From contig JBMNPN010000051.1 of assembly GCA_050943615.1 (NCBI GenBank), forward strand, positions 1 to 16,975: 16,975 nt of DNA. The letters run 5' to 3'. The translations under genes and the position numbers were made by a program. The notes under the pieces are model-generated. The model was not told the origin of the DNA, did not search any database, and saw nothing but the letters and a program-made list of their open reading frames with translations. This stretch comes from CACZQA01 sp050943615. GTDB taxonomy: Bacteria; Actinomycetota; Coriobacteriia; Coriobacteriales; QAMH01. Shown one piece after another: positions 1 to 7,560 of this stretch (positions are counted from its first letter, which is position 1; each line of letters starts with the position of its first letter).

Positions 1-34
1 CCCGATCGGCGGTCCACAGGACCTACGGCAATCG

Positions 35-82
35 TAGCCCGAGCGCCGGCGCGTATGCCGACGGCTCGGGCTAGCTGCTTTT
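35..82 (+). terminator. Rho-independent terminator of an upstream gene
   Basis: A 10-bp perfect stem, TAGCCCGAGC (35-44) with GCTCGGGCTA (64-73), has a partly paired GC-rich interior and is followed by GCTGCTTTT. It probably ends a transcript that starts before the window. The T-run is short and interrupted. Two smaller hairpins precede it: GGTCC/GGACC at 11-23 and CTACG/CGTAG at 23-37. No credible coding tail is visible in the first 34 bases in any frame. Confidence 0.5.
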
Positions 83-201
83 CTGACTGTAATGGGCAGT
101 TCAGCCCCCCTCTTCATTATTGCATCTTCAGATATTTCAGGTTCGCAACGGTTCTTGACGTAAAGGGTGCGACTGTTCAGAATCAGGAAAAGTTTTATGA
201 A

Positions 202-234
202 TTGACAGTATGTTTCTAGGATATACGCTAGAAT
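202..234 (+). promoter_or_regulatory. Candidate promoter with an overlapping inverted repeat
   Basis: A perfect -35 box TTGACA lies at 202-207. The best-placed -10 is TACGCT at 224-229 (16-nt spacer). TAGAAT at 229-234 is a better hexamer but sits 21 nt away. The inverted repeat TTCTAG-N8-CTAGAA (214-219/228-233) covers the spacer and -10 region and could be a repressor site. A similar word, TTCTAGGGATAT, recurs at about 262-273 in the putative leader. This would start a transcript near 236 that reads into the hairpin at 288-328. A weaker alternative pair is TTGACG (155-160) with CAGAAT (178-183). Confidence 0.4.
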
Positions 235-287
235 ACATTAGTTCGCGTGAGAGGGTTTCCCTTCTAGGGATATCAGGACACGTGGAC

Positions 288-328
288 TAGGGCGCCCGGA
301 TCTAAAGGTCCGGGTGCCCTATGTTTTT
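288..328 (+). terminator. Strong terminator or attenuator hairpin ahead of the GNAT gene
   Basis: The 12-bp arms AGGGCGCCCGGA (289-300) and TCCGGGTGCCCT (309-320) contain one G-T wobble and extend by a T-A pair. The loop is 8 nt, and TGTTTTT follows. This is a textbook intrinsic terminator. It lies after the TTGACA promoter and ends about 16 nt before the ribosome binding site of the acetyltransferase gene, so it either attenuates that gene or ends a short independent RNA of about 90 nt. I did not recognise a known riboswitch class in 236-288. Confidence 0.65.
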
Positions 329-357
329 CACGAGAATGCTAGTGGGGGAGCTTCACG

Positions 358-963
358 GTGCAGAAGAGAGACGGTTTTTCGGTCAGGTCCGCGCTTGCAA
401 AAGATGCCGCTGTCCTCCGGAACATCTATGCTCCCTATGTTCTCGAAAAGGCAGTGAGCTTTGAATGTGCGTTGCCGAGCGTCGAGCAATTTGCCGCACG
501 CATCGCCTCGACGCTCGAGATGTATCCGTACCTCGTGGCAGAGCTCGACGGAATGCCCGTCGGGTATGCGTGCGCACACAGGTTCCAGGACTTCGCGGGG
601 TACGACTGGTCGGTTGAGACCACGATCTACGTGAAACGGGGCTTTTCCCGCCGTGGAATCGGCCGGCGCCTTCACGCTGCTCTCGAAGCATGCTTGAAGG
701 CCCAAGGGGTTTGCAGCATGAATGCCTGCATTGCGCACCAGGACTTCAACGACGAGCTGCTCAACGATGCAAGCGAGCGTTTCCACGCTGCAATGGGATA
801 TCGCCAGGTTGCGCATTTCCGCAAGATTGCCTTTGTCCATGGCAGGTGGTTCGATATCGTCTGGATGCAAAAGAACATTGGCGATCAATCTGAAGCTCCA
901 CGTGCGCTCACCCCGTTTCCCGAACTCGGCTCTGACGAGCTCTTGCATGCTGGCGTGAACTAG
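358..963 (+). CDS. GNAT acetyltransferase, phosphinothricin acetyltransferase-like
   Basis: This 201-residue cytosolic enzyme is predicted to transfer acetyl from acetyl-CoA to a small amine, such as an amino acid analogue or amine toxin. The sequence fits the Pat/YncA branch of GNAT: an N-terminal segment beginning VRSALAKDAAVLRNIY, the middle strand SVETTIYV (residues 85-92), the acetyl-CoA pyrophosphate-binding loop RRGIGRR (98-104), and the C-terminal pattern GYRQVAHFRK ... GRWFDIVWMQ (147-171) typical of the family. The GTG start at 358 follows GGGGGAG (344-350) at 7-nt spacing. The length matches the family (about 165-190) plus a short, poorly conserved C-terminal extension. The gene stands alone, preceded by a promoter and terminator hairpin that suggest attenuation. 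The substrate cannot be read from sequence; methionine sulfoximine or sulfone is common for relatives. Confidence 0.88.
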   Translation: MQKRDGFSVRSALAKDAAVLRNIYAPYVLEKAVSFECALPSVEQFAARIASTLEMYPYLVAELDGMPVGYACAHRFQDFAGYDWSVETTIYVKRGFSRRGIGRRLHAALEACLKAQGVCSMNACIAHQDFNDELLNDASERFHAAMGYRQVAHFRKIAFVHGRWFDIVWMQKNIGDQSEAPRALTPFPELGSDELLHAGVN

Positions 964-1076
964 AAATGTTCTTCACGTCGCAGGGCGTTTTCCCTCTCTG
1001 ACATCGGATCGAGGAGCCGAGCTTCACTTTGGAAATGCCAATTTCGCCTAATGGCCTACTCCTAGTCTGATTATTT

Positions 1077-1085
1077 TGGTATAAA
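1077..1085 (+). promoter_or_regulatory. Extended -10 promoter for the surface protein
   Basis: TGG-TATAAA (1077-1085) is an extended -10 element with no good -35. It would give a leader of about 50 nt before the GGGGAGG ribosome binding site at 1131-1137. An alternative is TTGTGA (1088-1093), a 17-nt spacer and TATTAC (1111-1116), which would give a very short leader. The 964-1143 gap holds nothing else that I recognise. Confidence 0.4.
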
Positions 1086-1143
1086 CCTTGTGAGAGCCTA
1101 TATTTGTATTTATTACTGGCTGGCCTAATAGGGGAGGTTGACC

Positions 1144-4100
1144 ATGGGTAGTAGGTTGAAGGCGTACGCTCGCACGGCGCTGGCATTTGCTCTTTGCCTG
1201 GTGCTTGTCCTGGGGTTGAGCCCTGCCGCAAGCATCGCAGAATCACTGTCATCTGCCTCGAGCGCCCAATCTGTGCAGGATCAAGAGCAGTCAAGCGCGA
1301 TCTCGACTGCCGTATCGGCAGAGGATTCAGAGGCGTCTACTTCAGAATCCTCTGTATTGGCGTCAGATTCCGATTCGAGTGCAGTGTCTGGCCAGGATGC
1401 CTCTCCTGCGAACGGGGAATCGGAGGCCGTGAGCTCACAGGGAGCTGAGACCGCAACGTCAGATGGCGCGTCTTCAAAGTCGACAAATCGTTCGGCACGT
1501 GCAGTGTCTGCTGCAAGCGTGACTGGTTCTGCCACCTTGCTTTCGGATGTCTACTTGGATGCGGCCAACGGAAACGACGCCTCGTCGGGCGCAACCGAGC
1601 AAGACGCGGTCAAGACGATCGGGCAGGCCCTGGAGCTCGTCTCGGAGGGCGGTACCGTCCACACGGTCGGCACCTGCACGCTGTCCGATAGCCTCACGAT
1701 TTCCAAGGACGTTTCCTTTGTCGGGGTCTCTTCAAATTCGAATTTCCTCACCGTCTCTTCTGGCGCAACTCTGAGCGCCCCTGGAAAGTCCATCACCTGG
1801 ACGGGGTACGACACCGCGCTCACAATCGAGGCGGGGGCCACGCTCGGCGATGGCACGTACACCCTCGACGATGTCGGCACGGGACTCAAGCTTTCCGGTA
1901 CGCTCCAGGGGACATCGAGAAGCGCGCTCAAGCTCACGGTCAACGCCAAGTCCGACAGTGTGGGCCTTGCCACCTCTGCTAGCACGCGCTTCGCGAACGC
2001 GACCGTCGTCTGGAACGGCGGCGGAAAGGTCCAGTGGACCTATCGCAATCTGACAGTCGACAACTGCGATTTCTCCGTTTCTGATGTCTGGCTGTACCCC
2101 TATCCGCTCGACGTGACCGATTCGGACATGAAGGTCTCGGGGCGCTTCAATTCCAGCAGCTGGAACGGTGGTCACGTGCTGTCCATCTACGAGAAGCCCG
2201 GAACGCTCACCAACTCCACGCTCGTCGTCGATGGCTCGCGCATCAACGTGATCAACTCCGAGGGGCTCACGCTCAACAACTCCACTATCGAGGTGAAAAA
2301 CAGCCCCGACGGTGGCTTCAACGTAAATTATGGTTCCAAGCTCGTCTTGCACAGCTCGACCATAAAAAGCGATGGGACCGTGGACGGCGCCTTGGTCGTG
2401 GCAGGCTACAGCAACGCCTCGAACCTCTACATCGACGGCTCCTCTGTCGTCGAGACCCCGGGGACGCGCTCGGCCGACAGCGTCGGCGTCAACGGCAACT
2501 ATGTCGTCACGGGCGGCACGTTCAAGCTCAACGAGTCGCTTCTTGACAGCAATGCGAGCCTCGTTCCCACCAACGGCACCGAAAATGGAAACGAGAAGCT
2601 CAGCCTGCTCACTCTTGCGGACAGCTCGATTGATGAGCTGCACCCCGTGAATGCTAATGGCAATACCTATACGTATTCAGTGGCCAAGGCAAATTCGGAT
2701 GGCGAAAAGCGCGTCTGGGTGCCTGCGGCCAAGGTCACCTACAAGCTCAACAACGCCAATGCGACGTTTCCCGACGGCACTGCGAAGGACAAGACCTTCA
2801 AGACTGTCTCGGGTTATACGCTCGATACCGTAAAGGGCTTTTCGGCACCGGAAAGCCCGACTGATTCCACGGGCGTTTCCTTCCTCGGCTGGTACTACCG
2901 CGACTCCTCGGGTACTGAGCACGCGTTCGATGCGGCAACGGTCAAGGTGACAGATGACCTCGAGGTCTACGCGAAATGGGATTCCAAGTCCGTGGTCTAC
3001 CACAGTTCCAACGGGACCACCTATGTCCAGCAGCTCTCCGCCGATGCAACGCAGGCACAGGTGCTCGGCTTCGATGCCATCGTCGCAGAGAACTCTGAAT
3101 TTTTCGTCGATGGAAAGACGTTCAGCCACTGGAGCACATCGGCTGACGGGACGGGTGAGTCCCATGCACCCGGTGACACGCTCGCACTTTCAGATTCGGA
3201 AAAGCAAATCGACCTCTATGCTCAGATGACCGACAACAGCTACCATGTCGCCTTCTCTGCCAACGGGGGCAGTTTCGGTGCTGATTCGATCTTCAGAGAC
3301 GAACGCTACTTCACCATCGAGAAAGATTCGGAAGGCGGTGACGTCGCCGTCCTCAAGGCATCTGCCGCCTATGGTCAGGCGCTGCACGATATTACGGACG
3401 CCCTTGGTCTCGACTACAACCAGCTCAAGCCCGATGCCACGGCTACCCTTCTGGGATATTCTCCCGATACCACATATTGGAGCACCGAAGCCGACGGTGG
3501 GCGTTCGATACGCTTTGACGACTACACGTTCTGGGGCATCACCATTCATGGCACAAACCCGACGATCACCTCAGATGTGACCTATTACATGAAATGGAAT
3601 GGCGACGTGCAGTCGGCGTCCAGCGACCTTTATGCGGATATGTGGGGGACGTCCCAGGCTGCAAGCTCCAATATCGAGACCGTGAAATCGAATGCCACGT
3701 TCAGCGTTTCGGGTGCAATTGACACGGACAAGATTAAAAACCAGATGACAGCAATCGAGCAGCAATTCGACGAGGGAACCTCCACGTCCGCCAAAGCCAA
3801 GAGCGCCTCTGCCCGCTCCTCGCTTTCGGATATCAAGCTCTCGCGCGTGCGATCCACGTTCATTGCCAAGCTCACCGTGCCCGATGGCGTCGTCGTTCCA
3901 AGCGATCCAGAGGTCACGGTCACGGGCTTGGGCGACCTCTTCGATGTCGAGAGCACGTCCATCGAGGGAAATACCGTCACGATCACCATGAAGATCAAGT
4001 CTGGTATCGATGACTACCAGCAGCTCAAGGATGCCGTTGAGTCGACGGGCACCGACGAGAACCCCTCTCAGATCGTCGCCACCGTCAAGGGGCTCTCGCT

Positions 4101-5883
4101 CGATGCGAATACGGTCACCGACGGTCAGCGCCTCACGCTCACCGGTTCCGTCGATGGCACCTTCAGCGCCACGGCAGCTAAAGGAGATATCGTCCACAAC
4201 TTCGGCTTCACCTGGACGGGGGCACAATCGGACACCGGGCGCGACGAGGCGGCTACGGACGACACGACGATCCAATACACCATAGAAGCGGCAGTTCCGC
4301 TCGTGTCCACGCTTCCCGGAGACATCCTCGTCGGCACCGATACCGAGCATACCCAGACCTACAAGGTCCTTCCCGGCAGCACCGTTGACTTCACGGGTGC
4401 TCTCAACGTGAGGAGCATCCTCGACCAGATGGCCGTTATCGAAGACCGCTTCGGGGAAACGTCTTCGGATTACGAGAAGATTGGCATCGACGTCGACGAT
4501 TGCACGTTCACGGCCACGTTCACCATTCCCGAGAGCATGAGCCTTCCTGATAACGTGGAGGCGCAGGCAACTGATTTTGGCGACAGCTTCTCGATAACGG
4601 GCACGAGTGTCTCCGGCAACACGGTCACCGTGACCATGAAGCTCCGCGATGGCATCTCCAACTACAGGCAGCTCAAGGATGCCGTCGAGGCAGCAGGGGA
4701 CGAGGACGGCTGGATGCACGTCACCATTCCCGGTGTCGCTATTTCAGATTCGGTTACCGCAGGTCAGCAGCTCACCGTCCACGGAAGCGTTTCCGGCACC
4801 ATGGACGCAATGGCCACGAAGAACTCCGAGTCGCACGAGTTCATGTTCCAGTGGAACTCCTCGCAGTGGCCCGACGGCTCCGATGCGATAGCCGCCTCTG
4901 ATTCCACGGAAATCCAGTTCACCTGCGAGGTGGCCTCGACCATTGCAAACGACCTTCCCGGCGATATCCTCGTCAAGACGTCCGGAAGCACGGAGGCTGC
5001 AACGACCGAGCATGATGCGGTCTATCAGACCGAGCGCGGCGCAAGTCTCGATTACACGGGTGCGCTCGACGTAACCAAGATAAAGGAGCAGATGCAGGGT
5101 ATCGAGGACCAGTTCGGAAACCCCGATTCGGACTCCATTGCCATCGACGTGAACGATTTTGGGTTCACGGCAAAGATTGTCTTTCCCGAAGGACTGACGC
5201 CCCCGTCATCGCTCAGCGCCTCTGATATCTCCACTGAGAACTTCGGAAGCGGATTCGAGGTCACCGATGTCACTGTCGAGGGACAGACCGTCACCGTCGA
5301 GTTCGGCCTTGCCGATGTGGACGCTATCCAGACGTATACGGATCTCGAGACCGTGGTGGATGCTGCGGGAGGCGACGATGGGTGGATGAGGATTGTCATA
5401 CCCGGCGTCAAGGTCGATTCTTCCGTCGCGGCCGATGCGCAGCTCACGGCAGTGGGCGCGCTCGATGGGAAGTTCTCTGCAGCAGCGACCTCTGCTGCTG
5501 GAACGAGGCGGGTGTTCTCGTTTACCTGGACCGCCCAGCAGTGGGCAGATGGCGCCGATGCCATACAGCCAGAAGACTCAACGCAGATTCAGCTGACTGT
5601 CCAGGTCAAGGTTGAATCCGCGCCGTCAGAGAATCCTGAGACGTCGGTCACGCCTGCCAATCCAAGGCAATCCGAAGTCGCCTCTTCGTTGAAGACGACA
5701 GATAGCGATGAAAGCGCGAACGAGACATCCAATGCCACGGGTACATCAGATTCCGGATCCAGTTCAACAGACAATGCCGTCGATACAGGAGACGATGCGA
5801 GCACCTTGGGCATCGCCCTCGTGATGAGCATTACGGCCGTTGCAATCGTCGTCGTGGCACGCAGGAAGCGCAAAGCGGCATAA
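1144..5883 (+). CDS. Large secreted, membrane-anchored surface protein (beta-helix plus InlB-like repeats)
   Basis: The protein is 1579 residues from ATG 1144, which sits 6 nt after GGGGAGG. An in-frame TTG at 1138 abuts the ribosome binding site and is a poor start. Residues 1-32 form a signal peptide (basic start, hydrophobic core, likely cleavage at SIA|E). A Ser/Ala-rich low-complexity stretch runs to about 125. From about 136 (DVYLDAANGNDASSG) to about 500 there is a right-handed parallel beta-helix, pectin-lyase-like and of the DUF1565 type, probably carbohydrate-binding or adhesive. Residues 531-616, 617-700 and 700-819 are InlB-type B-repeat modules with FLGWYYRD, LEVYAKWD and YYMKWNGD signatures. 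Residues about 850-1490 hold three tandem repeats of a module I do not recognise. A Ser/Thr-rich linker leads to DTGDD (1547-1551), one transmembrane helix and an RRKRKAA tail. There is no LPxTG, so the anchor is either a degenerate sortase signal or a membrane stop. It is probably an adhesin; the ligand is unknown. Confidence 0.85.
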   Translation: MGSRLKAYARTALAFALCLVLVLGLSPAASIAESLSSASSAQSVQDQEQSSAISTAVSAEDSEASTSESSVLASDSDSSAVSGQDASPANGESEAVSSQGAETATSDGASSKSTNRSARAVSAASVTGSATLLSDVYLDAANGNDASSGATEQDAVKTIGQALELVSEGGTVHTVGTCTLSDSLTISKDVSFVGVSSNSNFLTVSSGATLSAPGKSITWTGYDTALTIEAGATLGDGTYTLDDVGTGLKLSGTLQGTSRSALKLTVNAKSDSVGLATSASTRFANATVVWNGGGKVQWTYRNLTVDNCDFSVSDVWLYPYPLDVTDSDMKVSGRFNSSSWNGGHVLSIYEKPGTLTNSTLVVDGSRINVINSEGLTLNNSTIEVKNSPDGGFNVNYGSKLVLHSSTIKSDGTVDGALVVAGYSNASNLYIDGSSVVETPGTRSADSVGVNGNYVVTGGTFKLNESLLDSNASLVPTNGTENGNEKLSLLTLADSSIDELHPVNANGNTYTYSVAKANSDGEKRVWVPAAKVTYKLNNANATFPDGTAKDKTFKTVSGYTLDTVKGFSAPESPTDSTGVSFLGWYYRDSSGTEHAFDAATVKVTDDLEVYAKWDSKSVVYHSSNGTTYVQQLSADATQAQVLGFDAIVAENSEFFVDGKTFSHWSTSADGTGESHAPGDTLALSDSEKQIDLYAQMTDNSYHVAFSANGGSFGADSIFRDERYFTIEKDSEGGDVAVLKASAAYGQALHDITDALGLDYNQLKPDATATLLGYSPDTTYWSTEADGGRSIRFDDYTFWGITIHGTNPTITSDVTYYMKWNGDVQSASSDLYADMWGTSQAASSNIETVKSNATFSVSGAIDTDKIKNQMTAIEQQFDEGTSTSAKAKSASARSSLSDIKLSRVRSTFIAKLTVPDGVVVPSDPEVTVTGLGDLFDVESTSIEGNTVTITMKIKSGIDDYQQLKDAVESTGTDENPSQIVATVKGLSLDANTVTDGQRLTLTGSVDGTFSATAAKGDIVHNFGFTWTGAQSDTGRDEAATDDTTIQYTIEAAVPLVSTLPGDILVGTDTEHTQTYKVLPGSTVDFTGALNVRSILDQMAVIEDRFGETSSDYEKIGIDVDDCTFTATFTIPESMSLPDNVEAQATDFGDSFSITGTSVSGNTVTVTMKLRDGISNYRQLKDAVEAAGDEDGWMHVTIPGVAISDSVTAGQQLTVHGSVSGTMDAMATKNSESHEFMFQWNSSQWPDGSDAIAASDSTEIQFTCEVASTIANDLPGDILVKTSGSTEAATTEHDAVYQTERGASLDYTGALDVTKIKEQMQGIEDQFGNPDSDSIAIDVNDFGFTAKIVFPEGLTPPSSLSASDISTENFGSGFEVTDVTVEGQTVTVEFGLADVDAIQTYTDLETVVDAAGGDDGWMRIVIPGVKVDSSVAADAQLTAVGALDGKFSAAATSAAGTRRVFSFTWTAQQWADGADAIQPEDSTQIQLTVQVKVESAPSENPETSVTPANPRQSEVASSLKTTDSDESANETSNATGTSDSGSSSTDNAVDTGDDASTLGIALVMSITAVAIVVVARRKRKAA
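3691..5613 (+). repeat. Three tandem protein repeats (about 220 residues each) in the surface protein
   Basis: Equivalent glycine codons in (F/V)SG-AI, FTG-AL and YTG-AL fall at 3712, 4396 and 5059, giving periods of 684 and 663 nt. Each copy contains an Ile/Lys helix (KNQMTAIEQQF, LDQMAVIEDRF, KEQMQGIEDQF), then a FTA.(F/I).(I/F)PE-type strand, a G.(S/T)VTI-type strand, a DAV/VVDAAG loop and a closing (F/F)(T/Q)W segment. Copies 2 and 3 are joined by LPGDILV linkers, also seen after copy 1. Copy 1 carries an extra Ser/Ala/Lys-rich insert (about 3780-3840). The copies have diverged strongly at the DNA level, so this is an old duplication. I do not recognise the module. Confidence 0.75.
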
Positions 5884-5912
5884 GCACATCTTTGCCTTGC
5901 TAATAGGGGGCT

Positions 5913-5989
5913 GCTTCATTTGAACCGTACCCCGAATCTTGGACTAGGAAATGAAAGCTCGAGATTCGGAGGTGCGGTTCAGCTTCATT
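5913..5989. repeat. 61-bp palindrome flanked by 8-bp direct repeats (MITE-like, or bidirectional terminator)
   Basis: The arm TGAACCGTACCCCGAATCT (5921-5939) pairs with AGATTCGGAGGTGCGGTTCA (5962-5981), with one mismatch and one bulged base. The palindrome is bounded on both sides by GCTTCATT (5913-5920 and 5982-5989). That layout is what a tiny inverted-repeat element with an 8-bp target duplication would leave. The site lies between the convergent surface-protein and MATE genes, so it may also serve as a bidirectional terminator, but neither side has a T-run. Confidence 0.5.
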
Positions 5990-6008
5990 TCTGCGCCGCT
6001 CCCTTTTC

Positions 6009-7394
6009 TTATGCGCTCATACGCTCTGTGGTCTGAGACGCTTTGGGCAAAAGCTTTCGGCGCCTGATGACGAAGTAGGCGACGAGCATCGCGATGTCCA
6101 TGATCCACCACGTCACAGGATAGATTGCCAGAAGCGCCGGGAAAGTGCCGAAGTGCGGGAAGATCGCGAACACGTAGATGATGCGCAGCACGACCGATCC
6201 GATGATCGTGATGACGGCAGGAAGCGTCGAGACGCCCATGCCGCGCATGACGCCCGCCGGTACCTCGTACAGGCTCGTGAAGATCTCGAGTAGCTCGACG
6301 ATCCACAGGCGGATGAGGCCGTATTCAAGAGCTGCCGGATCGGTCGTGAAGATGCCGAGCGCGGTCGTTCCGAGCCCGACGAATATGAGGCTCACGGCAA
6401 GAGCTGATGTGGCGCCGAAGAGCAGGCACCAGCGTGCGATCTTGATGCAGCGCCCATGCTGGCCGGCCGCGTAGTTCTGCCCGACGAAGGTGACGGCCGT
6501 CTGGCCAAAGGCGTTCACGAAGAAATACGTGTAGTACTCGAGGTTCATCGTCGCCGCAGAGCCTGCCATCGCCGCAGAACCGAATCCGTCGATTGCGGCC
6601 TGGATGATCGTGTTGGAAAGCGAGAAGATCGCCCCTTGCAGACCTGCGGGTATGCCGATATGCAAGATGAGGCGCAGGGAAATGCGCACGAAGCGTAGTT
6701 TTCTGAGATACAGCCGGTAGGGCCCTTCGTCTCTCATGAGCCAACGGACGATGATCGCCGCGCTTGCGGCAAAGGAGATGACCGTCGCCAGGGCGATGCC
6801 GGTCGTCTCCCAGGGGATGACCGTGGTGAACGCAAGGTCGAGGGCGAAGTTGATCGCGACGGCAACTGCCAGCGCGTAGAGTGGACGCCGCGAGTCTCCT
6901 CGGGCGCGCATGAGCGCCGAGCCGAAGTTGTAGATGGTCAGGAAGGGAAGTGCTATGAAGTAGATCTTGAGGTAGACGAGCGCATCTGCACGTGCATCCT
7001 GTGGCATGCCGACGACATCGACGAGCCACTCGGAGAGCGCCAGCCCAAGTGCCATGAGCCCTATCCCCAATACGAGCGCCAGGGCAATCGAGGTGTGCAG
7101 AACATCGGAAACGCGGTCTTCTTCATGGCGCCCGATGCGGATGGCCATGGCAACGTTCGAGCCAATGGAGATGCCCACGAAAAAGTTCACGAACGTCGAG
7201 GTGATCGGGACTGTTGCCCCGATGCCGGCAAGGGACTGGCTGGACACGAAGTGGCCTGCAATGGAGGCGTCGCAAGAACTCAAGAGCTGCTGCAGGGCGC
7301 TGCTCAGGGCGAGGGGAATCGCAAATGCGACGATCTTTCCCGTCAGGGGACCGTTGAGCATATCGATGCTGCGCTTTTTCTGTTCTCTAGACAT
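6009..7394 (-). CDS. MATE family multidrug/cation efflux transporter
   Basis: This is a 461-residue inner-membrane antiporter of the MatE/NorM/DinF type, predicted to expel drugs or cationic compounds using a proton or sodium gradient. It opens with the family-typical N-terminus (LNGPLTGKIVAFAIPLALS). About 12 hydrophobic helices are arranged as two bundles, with the inter-bundle repeat visible as PLALSSALQQLLSSCDASIAG (about 26-46) and IPAGLQGAIFSLSNTIIQAAI (about 245-265). The family motifs ALMRARGD (about 160) and G.MRG.G (about 388) are both present, and the C-terminus is basic. The length is normal. The ATG at 7394 has only a weak AGGT-type site upstream, at 11-nt spacing. The HxlR gene lies 166 nt upstream on the same strand, so the exporter is probably under the same control. 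The leader contains a 9-bp inverted repeat (separate entry). Confidence 0.92.
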   Translation of the reverse strand: MSREQKKRSIDMLNGPLTGKIVAFAIPLALSSALQQLLSSCDASIAGHFVSSQSLAGIGATVPITSTFVNFFVGISIGSNVAMAIRIGRHEEDRVSDVLHTSIALALVLGIGLMALGLALSEWLVDVVGMPQDARADALVYLKIYFIALPFLTIYNFGSALMRARGDSRRPLYALAVAVAINFALDLAFTTVIPWETTGIALATVISFAASAAIIVRWLMRDEGPYRLYLRKLRFVRISLRLILHIGIPAGLQGAIFSLSNTIIQAAIDGFGSAAMAGSAATMNLEYYTYFFVNAFGQTAVTFVGQNYAAGQHGRCIKIARWCLLFGATSALAVSLIFVGLGTTALGIFTTDPAALEYGLIRLWIVELLEIFTSLYEVPAGVMRGMGVSTLPAVITIIGSVVLRIIYVFAIFPHFGTFPALLAIYPVTWWIMDIAMLVAYFVIRRRKLLPKASQTTERMSA

Positions 7395-7420
7395 CTGTCA
7401 GGTGACCTGCGATTTCATCT

Positions 7421-7483
7421 CATAGAACGTGCCGGGGGCGTATCTTACTCTGATGCAGGTTACAGAGAGGTGTTCGTTCTATG
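7421..7483 (-). promoter_or_regulatory. Long-spaced inverted repeat in the MATE leader
   Basis: CATAGAACG (7421-7429) and CGTTCTATG (7475-7483) are perfect 9-bp arms 45 nt apart, directly upstream of the MATE start. On the minus strand the enclosed segment also holds a small CTCTG-N10-CAGAG hairpin, so a transcript could form a closed multi-helix leader. Alternatively, TTGCAA, a 16-nt spacer and TAGAAC form a minus-strand promoter whose -10 overlaps the first arm, which would make the repeat a DNA operator. CAGGTGACCTG (7399-7409) is another small palindrome close to the start codon. Confidence 0.4.
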
Positions 7484-7560
7484 ACTTTATGTGCGCTTTG
7501 CAATGCATACTGGGCATCGCCGGTCACCAAAGAGATGCTTGCTTTGACACGAATGCGCTC

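Noticed and set aside
1..218. Open frame 1 from the window start to the stop at 216-218 as the tail of a gene
   Set aside because: The translation is Cys/Phe/Arg-rich without pattern, and it reads through the terminator hairpin at 35-73.
247..267. Six-codon leader peptide (GTG to TAG) in the region before the terminator at 288-328
   Set aside because: No ribosome binding site precedes it, and the codons do not suggest a sensed amino acid.
3571..4719. 382-codon open frame antisense to the surface protein (and a 303-codon one at 1732-2643)
   Set aside because: Arg/Val/Gly/Asp-rich shadows of biased codon use; no start signal, and the plus-strand gene has clear domains.
1125..5909. 10-bp direct repeat CTAATAGGGG at 1125-1134 and 5900-5909 flanking the surface protein gene, suggesting an inserted cassette
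   Set aside because: The first copy is part of the ribosome binding site, the repeat is short and there are no inverted ends or mobility genes, so coincidence is more likely.
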